Positions 9,854 through 15,238 of a stretch of DNA of 15,238 bases are shown here, piece after piece; within the stretch, counting starts at the first letter, position 1; each line of letters opens with the position of its first letter. Made by a program: the position numbers and the translations under genes. The stretch is taken from contig DATELY010000101.1 in the NCBI GenBank assembly GCA_035276085.1, positions 1 through 15,238 on the forward strand, given 5' to 3'. Origin of the DNA: DATELY01 sp035276085. GTDB taxonomy: Bacteria; Pseudomonadota; Gammaproteobacteria; Steroidobacterales; Steroidobacteraceae. The notes beneath the pieces were generated by a model that saw only the letters and a program-made list of their open reading frames with translations, did no database searches and had not been told where the DNA came from.

Positions 9854-10338
9854 GAGGGGAGTATAGCGGGCTCATGATTGTCCAGTGGACTGCCGAGCGG
9901 GCGAGTCATGCGGCGATGATCGATCCCGGCGTCCTTGAAAACGGGTCCGCTCGCGACGAATCCGTGGCGCTCATAGAAGGCAATCGCTCCCACCTGCGCG
10001 TCGAGGTACACGTCCTCGAAGCCGAGCGACCGCGCCTGTTCCATCAACTTGTGCAACACCAGGGCGCCGATGCCGTGATGACGATGAAGCGCTAGAACAG
10101 CCATGCGGCCGATCTTACCCGTCGGCAGCAGGCGTCCGGTGCCGACTGGCTCACCGTTCACGCGTGCAAGCGCGTGGCTGCAGAGATGATCCTGATCGTC
10201 ACGCTCCTCTTCCTCCGACACGCCCTGCTCGTGCACGAAGACTTCGAAGCGGATCGCGAGCAGCTGTTCACGATAGTCCAGCCAGTCGACGATGTCGACG
10301 CTGATGGGCGAGGGGCTTGGGACCTGAGGGTTAGGCAT
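9850..10338 (-). CDS. GNAT-family N-acetyltransferase
   Basis: This 162-residue protein has a GNAT fold. IRFEVFVHEQGVSEEEERDDQD (from residue 29) is typical of the ElaA/YjcF-like branch; VGTGRLLPTGKIGRMAV and RHHGIGALVLHKL (about 65-98) form motif A with the acetyl-CoA pyrophosphate loop (HHGIG), and AIAFYERHGF (119-127) is motif B. The substrate is unknown. It overlaps nudJ by 4 bp and lies downstream of purB after 71 bp. The first 11 residues (MPNPQVPSPSP) are Pro/Ser-rich, precede the conserved ISVDIVDW region and are encoded by one arm of an inverted repeat. There is no convincing ribosome-binding site before this ATG, so the true start is less certain than the rest; no better in-frame start is seen. 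Confidence 0.82.
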   Translation of the reverse strand: MPNPQVPSPSPISVDIVDWLDYREQLLAIRFEVFVHEQGVSEEEERDDQDHLCSHALARVNGEPVGTGRLLPTGKIGRMAVLALHRHHGIGALVLHKLMEQARSLGFEDVYLDAQVGAIAFYERHGFVASGPVFKDAGIDHRRMTRPLGSPLDNHEPAILPS

Positions 10339-10397
10339 GGCAAGTCGCGCGGTCGCTCAGTCGTAAACTTCCGGGCCTCACGCCCCAGGTCCCAAGC
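10315..10397. repeat. 12-bp inverted repeat flanking the GNAT start codon
   Basis: gcttgggacctg (10315-10326) and its exact complement caggtcccaagc (10386-10397) are separated by 59 nt containing the start of the GNAT gene. One arm codes for residues PQVPS of that protein and the other lies 12 bp from the purB stop. In the purB-to-GNAT mRNA this could fold into a hairpin that hides the GNAT start. Confidence 0.65.
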
Positions 10398-10409
10398 CGC
10401 ACACCTTTT

Positions 10410-11780
10410 TCAAATGTCGCGTGCGAGCTGCTCTGCCACACCAAGGTAGGTTGCGGGTGTGAGCCCGAGCAACTCTTTCTTGGCGGCCTCAGGAATGGAG
10501 AGCGACGTGATGAATGCGCGCGCCGCCGTCGCGGACAGCCGCTGGCCGCGCGTCAGTGCCTTGAGTTGCTCATAGGCATTCTCCACGGCGTAACGACGCA
10601 TGACGGTCTGGATCGGTTCGGCCAGCAGTTCCCAATTCGCGTCGAGCTCGGCGGCCATGCGCTCGCGGTCCACATCGATGCGGTCCAATCCACGTTCGAT
10701 CGCTTGCCACGCAATGAACGCGTGGCTCACACCAACGCCGACGTTGCGCAGAACGGTCGAATCGGTGAGATCGCGTTGCCAGCGCGAAACCGGCAGCTTC
10801 TCGGACAAGAATCGGAGCACGGCGTTGGCCAGCCCGAGATTGCCTTCGCCATTCTCGAAGTCGATGGGATTTACTTTGTGCGGCATGGTCGAGGAGCCCA
10901 CTTCGCCCGCGATCACTTTCTGCTTGAAGTAACCGAGCGAGATGTAACCCCAGAAATCGCGGCATAGATCGATCAGGATCGTGTTGGCGCGTGCGAGCGC
11001 ATCGAAATATTCAGCGATCCAGTCGTGCGGCTCGATCTGCGTGGTGTAAGCATTCCAGGTGAGACCCAGCGATTCGACGAAGCGCTGCGAGACGCGCAAC
11101 CAGTCGACTCGAGGATAAGCAACGACGTGCGCATTCAAGTTACCCACCGCCCCATTCATCTTTCCCGAGATGCGCACTGCCTCCAGCGTTGCGCGTGCGT
11201 GCCGCAACCGATGTACGAAGTTCGCGATTTCCTTGCCGAGTGTCGTCGGTGTCGCGGGTTGGCCATGCGTGCGCGACATCATCGGCACCGCGGCGTGTTG
11301 ATGCGCAAGCGAGCGCAAGCGTTCGATGAGCTGCGACAAGCGCGGTAACAACACGCCGTCGCGCGCTTCCTTGAGCATCAACGCATAGCTCAGGTTATTG
11401 ATGTCTTCTGAGGTGCACGCGAAATGCACGAACTCACTGCGACCGCGCCAGGCCTCGACCTCGCCGAGGCGCTTCTTCACGTAGTACTCGACCGCCTTCA
11501 CGTCGTGATTGGTGGTCTTCTCGATCCGCTTGACCTCTTCCGCACCCGCATCGTCGATTCCAGCCGCGAGCTGCTCGAGCACCTCGTTCGCGCTCGTCGG
11601 TAAACCTTGTAGCTCGGTTAACCGTGCCTCGCTCACGAGTGCTTGCAGCCAGCGTGCTTCGACGCGTACGCGCTGCCGGATGAGCCCGGCCTCGCCGAAT
11701 AGCGGACGCAGGGCTGCGCACTTGTCGGCATAACGGCCATCGACGGGAGAAATCGCGGTGAGACTGGTCGGAGATGTCAT
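10410..11780 (-). CDS. purB: Adenylosuccinate lyase
   Basis: PurB (456 residues, the same length as E. coli PurB) cleaves SAICAR and adenylosuccinate, releasing fumarate, in purine synthesis. The signature SSTMPHKVNPIDFENGEGN starts at residue 296 and contains the catalytic Ser. The catalytic His is H171 in SRTHGQPATPTTLGKE, and TSEDINNLSYALML is at 123-136. The frame is open upstream to 12023, across the fumC start, but MTSPTSLTAISPVDGRY is chosen because the SPVDGRY motif lies near the N terminus in E. coli-type PurB and the length then fits. A weak GAGG lies 12 nt upstream of the ATG, farther than normal. It is divergent from fumC and probably heads a transcript with the GNAT gene and nudJ. 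The fumarate it releases is the substrate of the divergent gene product. Confidence 0.95.
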   Translation of the reverse strand: MTSPTSLTAISPVDGRYADKCAALRPLFGEAGLIRQRVRVEARWLQALVSEARLTELQGLPTSANEVLEQLAAGIDDAGAEEVKRIEKTTNHDVKAVEYYVKKRLGEVEAWRGRSEFVHFACTSEDINNLSYALMLKEARDGVLLPRLSQLIERLRSLAHQHAAVPMMSRTHGQPATPTTLGKEIANFVHRLRHARATLEAVRISGKMNGAVGNLNAHVVAYPRVDWLRVSQRFVESLGLTWNAYTTQIEPHDWIAEYFDALARANTILIDLCRDFWGYISLGYFKQKVIAGEVGSSTMPHKVNPIDFENGEGNLGLANAVLRFLSEKLPVSRWQRDLTDSTVLRNVGVGVSHAFIAWQAIERGLDRIDVDRERMAAELDANWELLAEPIQTVMRRYAVENAYEQLKALTRGQRLSATAARAFITSLSIPEAAKKELLGLTPATYLGVAEQLARDI

Positions 11781-11781
11781 T

Positions 11782-11793
11782 GTATGATCATAC
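11782..11793. promoter_or_regulatory. purB: Perfect 12-bp palindrome next to the purB start
   Basis: gtatgatcatac is an exact palindrome beginning 1 bp upstream of the purB ATG. On the purB strand it contains TATGAT, a fair -10 hexamer. It could be an operator, a -10 box giving a very short or leaderless mRNA, or both. No convincing -35 was found at the right spacing. Confidence 0.45.
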
Positions 11794-11850
11794 CTCACGC
11801 AACCTGTGAAACGAGGGATCGGACTCCTGTCACGACCCGCGTGGCGAGTC

Positions 11851-11899
11851 ACAAAAAATGTGATTTTTGTTGCTTGCTCGCTCGCCGCCTGCGGCGGCG
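11851..11899. promoter_or_regulatory. Divergent purB-fumC control region with two inverted repeats
   Basis: The 152-bp gap between purB and fumC must hold both promoters. It contains acaaaaa-N6-tttttgt (11851-11870) around a tgtga core, AT-rich and unlike its surroundings, which could be an operator. A GC hairpin follows (7-bp arms 11883-11889 and 11893-11899, 3-nt loop), ending 33 nt before the fumC ATG and so within its leader. No clear -35/-10 pair was found for fumC. Confidence 0.4.
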
Positions 11900-11932
11900 G
11901 GTGGCGCGCGACAGCGATAGTCAGAGCGGCGA

Positions 11933-13366
11933 ATGAAAACGAGCACCAAATCTCGCCCCTCGTCAGGGGTTCCGAAGCGTCGCATCGAGCACGACAGCAT
12001 GGGCGAGCTTGCCGTGCCCGCAAATGCCCTGTGGGGCGCGCAAACCCAACGTGCGGTGCAGAACTTCCAGTTCAGCGAGCTGCGCATGCCGCGCGAATTC
12101 ATTCGCGCCCTGGGGCTGATCAAGGGGGCGGCGGCCCGCGCGAATCAGCAGCTCGGCCTGTTGGCGGCCGATCAAGCCGCTGCCATCGAGCGGGCGGCGC
12201 TCGATGTCGCCGCAGGCAAGTACGACACACAGTTTCCGGTGGACGTGTTCCAGACCGGCTCGGGCACGAGCTCCAACATGAATGCCAACGAAGTGATCGC
12301 CCGGCTCGCAAGCCAAGGCGGCACTGCGGTGCATCCGAACGATCACGTCAACATGAGTCAGAGCTCGAACGATGTGGTACCCACGGCAATCCATGTCGGC
12401 GCTGCGCTCGCGATCCATGAACAGCTCGAGCCGGCACTGGTACATCTTGAAGACACGCTCGCGCGCCGCGCGAACGAGCTGCAAGCGGTCGTGAAAACCG
12501 GGCGTACCCATCTGATGGACGCGATGCCGCTCACCCTGGGTCAGGAGCTGGGTGCGTGGCAGGCGCAAATCGCGCAGGGCAAGGCGCGCTTACGTGAGAG
12601 TGTCGCCCGCATTCAGAAGCTCGCGATCGGAGGGACCGCTGTCGGCACCGGCATCAACGCCCATACCGAATTCGCTACGCGGGTCATCGAGCAGTTGCGT
12701 GCAGAGACGGGGTTGCAGTTCGAGCCAGCCGACAATCTCTTCGCGGCGCTCGCCTCGCAAGACGCTGCCGTCGAGCTCTCCGGCCAACTGAAAACGCTCG
12801 CGGTCAGCCTGCTCAAGATCGCGAACGATTTGCGCTGGATGAACAGCGGCCCGCTCGCCGGACTGGGCGAGATCGCGCTGCCCGCGTTGCAGCCGGGTAG
12901 CAGCATCATGCCGGGCAAAGTCAATCCAGTGATTCCCGAAGCGGTGGCGATGATCGGCGCGCAGGTGATCGGCAACGATGCGGCGATCACGATTGCGGGC
13001 CAGTCGGGCAACTTCCAGTTGAACGTGATGCTGCCGCTGGTTGCTCACAATCTGCTGCAGAGCATTCGCTTGCTGGCACGCGCCAGTCGCGGTCTGGCCG
13101 ATGAGGCCATCGCGGGATTCACGGTGAATCGCGAGCACATCGACGCGGCGCTGGCTCGCAATCCCATTCTGATCACGGCGCTCAATCCCGTCATCGGCTA
13201 TGAGCAAGGCGCCGCGATTGCGAAGAGAGCGTACGCCGAGGGCAGATCCGTGCTCGACGTGGCGCGCGAAATGACATCGCTGGACGATGAGACGCTGCAA
13301 CGCCTGCTCGATCCCCAGGCGCTGACGATCGGCGGGATCAAGGGTTCGAATCTGGGAGGCGGCTGA
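11933..13366 (+). CDS. fumC: Class II fumarate hydratase
   Basis: FumC (477 residues) hydrates fumarate to malate in the TCA cycle without an Fe-S cluster, and is usually a homotetramer. The substrate-site pieces are TGSGTSSNMNANEV (108-121), HPNDHVNMSQSSND (134-147), TGRTHLMDA with catalytic H193, and GSSIMPGKVNP with S323/S324 in the mobile catalytic loop. The core begins RIEHDSMGELAVPANALWGAQTQRA at residue 17. The start at 11933 gives a short basic extension before it; the ribosome-binding site (gagcgg) is weak, so a start shifted by a few residues is possible. Lysine and serine codons in the first ten residues differ from the core. It is divergent from purB and followed after 18 bp by a Nudix gene, so a joint transcript with nudL and mazG is likely. 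Confidence 0.95.
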   Translation: MKTSTKSRPSSGVPKRRIEHDSMGELAVPANALWGAQTQRAVQNFQFSELRMPREFIRALGLIKGAAARANQQLGLLAADQAAAIERAALDVAAGKYDTQFPVDVFQTGSGTSSNMNANEVIARLASQGGTAVHPNDHVNMSQSSNDVVPTAIHVGAALAIHEQLEPALVHLEDTLARRANELQAVVKTGRTHLMDAMPLTLGQELGAWQAQIAQGKARLRESVARIQKLAIGGTAVGTGINAHTEFATRVIEQLRAETGLQFEPADNLFAALASQDAAVELSGQLKTLAVSLLKIANDLRWMNSGPLAGLGEIALPALQPGSSIMPGKVNPVIPEAVAMIGAQVIGNDAAITIAGQSGNFQLNVMLPLVAHNLLQSIRLLARASRGLADEAIAGFTVNREHIDAALARNPILITALNPVIGYEQGAAIAKRAYAEGRSVLDVAREMTSLDDETLQRLLDPQALTIGGIKGSNLGGG

Positions 13367-13384
13367 GCCGTACACGCACGACCG

Positions 13385-14044
13385 ATGCAACCAACACGGC
13401 AACCCAAACGGACAGCCCGGGCGCTGCGCGCGCTCATCGAACATCGGCTACTCGACACTCATCCTTCCACGGACCCCGCAACCGCGCGTTCGGCCCTTGG
13501 GCCGGAGTTGGATCCGCTGCTCGAGAAGATCATTCCGAAGCCGCTGCGTGCAGCGGCGGTGCTGGTGCCCATTGTTGCGCATCCGACCGAGCTGACGGTG
13601 CTGTTCACGCAGCGCTCCCCGAACTTGCGCACGCATGCGGGACAGGTGAGTTTTCCCGGCGGTCGTATCGAAGCCGATGATGCGGATGCGCTGGCGGCAG
13701 CCATTCGCGAAACGGAAGAGGAGATTGGCCTCGGCCGCGAGTTCATCGCGCCCGCCGGCTACCTGGATCCTCACTTGGCGATGAGCGGGTTCTGGATCAC
13801 ACCCGTGGTGGCTTTCGTGCGCCCGGGCTTTACGTTGCAAGTCGATCATCGCGAAGTCGATGACACGTTCGAAGTGCCGCTGGAATTCATTCTCGACCCG
13901 GCGAACCATATCCCGCGCGAGCGCGTCGTGAGCGGAGTGACTGTGCCAACACTCGAATTCGAGCACGATGGCCGCCGCATCTGGGGCGCTACGGCCAACA
14001 TGCTGTTGTCGTTCTATCGCACCATAGAAATAGGCAGCCGCTGA
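13385..14044 (+). CDS. nudL: Nudix CoA pyrophosphatase, NudL type
   Basis: This 219-residue protein matches the CoA-diphosphatase branch of the Nudix family, which cuts CoA and its derivatives into phosphopantetheine and 3',5'-ADP. It has the branch-specific motif LFTQRSPNLRTHAGQVSFPGG (73-93) directly before the Nudix box, which ends in R108E109TEEEIGL; the one-residue longer loop between Gly and RE is also seen in E. coli NudL. About 55 N-terminal residues before the fold are poorly conserved and basic. The start lies 18 bp after fumC with no strong ribosome-binding site, so coupling to fumC translation is possible. The stop overlaps the mazG start by one base (TGATG), so the two are certainly co-transcribed. 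Confidence 0.88.
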   Translation: MQPTRQPKRTARALRALIEHRLLDTHPSTDPATARSALGPELDPLLEKIIPKPLRAAAVLVPIVAHPTELTVLFTQRSPNLRTHAGQVSFPGGRIEADDADALAAAIRETEEEIGLGREFIAPAGYLDPHLAMSGFWITPVVAFVRPGFTLQVDHREVDDTFEVPLEFILDPANHIPRERVVSGVTVPTLEFEHDGRRIWGATANMLLSFYRTIEIGSR

Positions 14045-14817
14045 TGGGCATCGAGCGATTGTTGGCATTGATGGCGCGACTGCGCGATCCGCAGGCCGGG
14101 TGTCCCTGGGATCGCGAGCAATCCTTCACGACGATCGCGCCGTACACGATCGAAGAAGCGTATGAAGTGGCGGACGCCATTCAGAAGCAGGATCTGTCAG
14201 CGCTGCGCGATGAGCTTGGCGATCTCCTGTTCCAGGTCGTCTTTCACGCACAGATGGCCAAGGAAGCCGGCGCCTTCGACTTCGATGCCGTCGTGGACGC
14301 CATCTGCAACAAGATGGAGTTACGCCATCCCCACATCTTTGGCGATGCCAAGGTCGAGTCGGCCGCAGCACAGACCACTGCCTGGGAAGCCCACAAGAAA
14401 ACCGAGCGCGATCGTCAGGGCGCCAACGTGCTCGATGGCGTGCCCGTCGCGTTGCCCGCACTGACGCGCGCGTCCAAATTGGGCAAGCGGGCAGCTCAGG
14501 TGGGCTTCGATTGGCCCGATGTGCACGGCGCGCTCGAGAAGCTCAACGAGGAAACACACGAGCTGCGCCGCGCGATCGATGCAGCGAACGATCGAGCACA
14601 CATCGAGGACGAGGTGGGCGATGTGCTGTTTTGCGTGACCAACGTCTGCCGCTACCTGCATATCGACCCCGAGGAAGCGTTGCGCCGGGCAAACACCAAG
14701 TTCGAGCGTCGCTTCGGCTACGTTGAACGCCAACTAAAGGCTCAGGGCCGTAAACCCGAAGAGGCCACCCTGGATGAGATGGAAGCACTGTGGCAGGAGG
14801 GGAAGAGGAACCTCTGA
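14044..14817 (+). CDS. mazG: Nucleoside triphosphate pyrophosphohydrolase MazG
   Basis: MazG (257 residues) hydrolyses nucleoside triphosphates to monophosphates and removes damaged or excess nucleotides; in E. coli it also affects ppGpp levels. Both all-alpha repeats are present. The N-terminal one has CPWD (20-23), E37E38xxE41 and E57xxD60 (DELGDLLFQVVFHAQ). The C-terminal, usually active one has E170xxE173 and E190xxD193 (EDEVGDVLFCVTNVCRYL), followed by EEALRRANTKFERRF. It starts on the last base of nudL. The last two sense codons and the TGA are inside the left arm of the palindromic element that follows, so the original C terminus may have been altered by one or a few residues; the conserved MEALWQEGK ending is intact. 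Confidence 0.95.
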   Translation: MGIERLLALMARLRDPQAGCPWDREQSFTTIAPYTIEEAYEVADAIQKQDLSALRDELGDLLFQVVFHAQMAKEAGAFDFDAVVDAICNKMELRHPHIFGDAKVESAAAQTTAWEAHKKTERDRQGANVLDGVPVALPALTRASKLGKRAAQVGFDWPDVHGALEKLNEETHELRRAIDAANDRAHIEDEVGDVLFCVTNVCRYLHIDPEEALRRANTKFERRFGYVERQLKAQGRKPEEATLDEMEALWQEGKRNL

Positions 14818-15005
14818 TTAACCCTAAACGGCCCTCGCGTTGCTCTTCTAATCGCCTGAAGCAAGGCGCAAAGCGCAAGCCCATATGTCGATATGGGCAA
14901 GCTTTGTAACGCAGCAGCAGGCGATTAGAAGAGCAACCCATAAAAGCGCATTTATTCATTTAATGGGACGAGTCGCGAGGCCGTTTAGGGTTAATCAGAG
15001 GTTCC
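14807..15005. repeat. 199-bp nested palindromic element (MITE-like)
   Basis: Terminal arms of 27 bp (14807-14833 and 14979-15005, beginning ggaacctctgattaaccc) are perfect reverse complements; after one extra base the pairing continues for 5 bp (14835-14839 with 14974-14978). Inside, a second perfect 19-bp pair (14840-14858 with 14918-14936) encloses an imperfect stem topped by gcccatat-gtcg-atatgggc. A third small pair, cccat/atggg (14937-14941 with 14963-14967), sits beside it. The whole could fold as a three-way junction in single-stranded DNA or RNA. There is no coding capacity and no obvious target-site duplication. The left arm supplies the mazG stop. The size and structure suit a MITE-like or REPIN-like element. 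Confidence 0.85.
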
Positions 15006-15089
15006 CGGGCCTTCAGTGCCGGTTCAGAGCGTCAGTCTTAAAGTGCCCACCACGCTTGGCACTGTGTCCGATCGATTGGGGAGAAGACG

Positions 15090-15238
15090 ATGAAAGCCTT
15101 GGTGAGTGCCACGGTCCTGGTCTCGCTGCTTGCCGTGGGTACGCAAGCGGAAGCCAGCCCGCCATGGAAGCGTGAACGTTATGTTCCGGCCCATTATGAC
15201 CGCGGCGGCTATGACTACGCCAAAGTGGTCGACGTCGA
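15090..15238 (+). CDS. Exported protein, N-terminal part, possibly glycine-zipper 2TM family (partial)
   Basis: An ATG preceded by GGGGAG at 7 nt opens a frame that runs off the window after 49 codons. The first 23 residues (MKALVSATVLVSLLAVGTQAEA, then S) form a signal peptide with likely cleavage after AEA. The mature start is basic and Tyr-rich: WKRERYVPAHYDRGGYDY, then AKVVDV. Small periplasmic or outer-membrane proteins of the glycine-zipper 2TM (17-kDa-antigen-like) group often have a DYAKVVDV-type stretch at this place, but the zipper itself would be beyond the edge, so the family is a guess. It lies 84 bp after the palindromic element and probably has its own promoter; none was recognised in 15006-15089. 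Confidence 0.7.
   Translation, partial: MKALVSATVLVSLLAVGTQAEASPPWKRERYVPAHYDRGGYDYAKVVDV

Noticed and set aside
11781..12023. N-terminal extension of purB
   Set aside because: It would overlap fumC and add 81 residues not found in PurB; the start at 11780 gives the family length.
11806..12420. Possible lipoprotein (VACSLAACGGG) upstream of fumC
   Set aside because: The lipobox-like string comes from the GC hairpin in the control region and the frame continues out of phase through fumC.
14807..15005. Intact insertion sequence
   Set aside because: No transposase frame fits inside 199 bp and no target duplication is visible; at most a non-autonomous element.

Overview
The window looks like chromosomal DNA of a GC-rich proteobacterium, most likely a gammaproteobacterium. 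PurB and MnmA are of the E. coli type, purB, nudJ and mnmA keep an E. coli-like neighbourhood, and short palindromic repeats fill many intergenic gaps. The composition and the glycine-zipper-like gene at the right edge would fit the Steroidobacter/Nevskia/Xanthomonas side of the class, but that placement is an inference. No phage, transposase, CRISPR, rRNA or tRNA gene was seen.

Region 1 (1-5171, + strand) is a respiratory operon for an alternative complex III (quinol:electron-acceptor oxidoreductase). It holds the C-terminal part of a molybdopterin-oxidoreductase-fold subunit (ActB1-like), a separate four-cluster Fe-S subunit (ActB2-like), an NrfD/PsrC membrane subunit (ActC), the small two-helix DUF3341 subunit (ActD), a monohaem cytochrome c (ActE) and a second NrfD-like membrane protein (ActF). 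Most genes overlap or nearly touch. The exception is a 206-bp gap between actB2 and actC that carries a large imperfect palindrome. The operon ends in a perfect 14-bp hairpin that can serve both it and the converging aconitase gene.

Region 2 (5266-11780, - strand) reads purB, GNAT acetyltransferase, nudJ, mnmA, acnA. The purB-nudJ-mnmA part corresponds to the E. coli nudJ-mnmA-hflD-purB cluster, but hflD is absent, a GNAT gene sits beside purB, and acnA follows mnmA. Three junctions here carry inverted repeats that reach into gene ends.

Region 3 (11781-15238, + strand) begins with a divergent control region between purB and fumC (two members of the same fumarase/aspartase superfamily). It continues with fumC, a NudL-type CoA pyrophosphatase and mazG, a tight set of metabolic and nucleotide-sanitation genes. 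After mazG comes a 199-bp nested palindromic element with 27-bp perfect terminal arms, then the start of an exported protein cut by the window edge.

Functionally the window combines respiratory quinol oxidation, two TCA-cycle enzymes (aconitase, fumarase), purine synthesis, tRNA thiolation and nucleotide clean-up. The protein-coding genes are mostly familiar. The most unusual material is non-coding: five separate inverted-repeat structures, two of which share a common closing module and may belong to one uncharacterised element family, and several of which supply the stop codon or the first codons of neighbouring genes.
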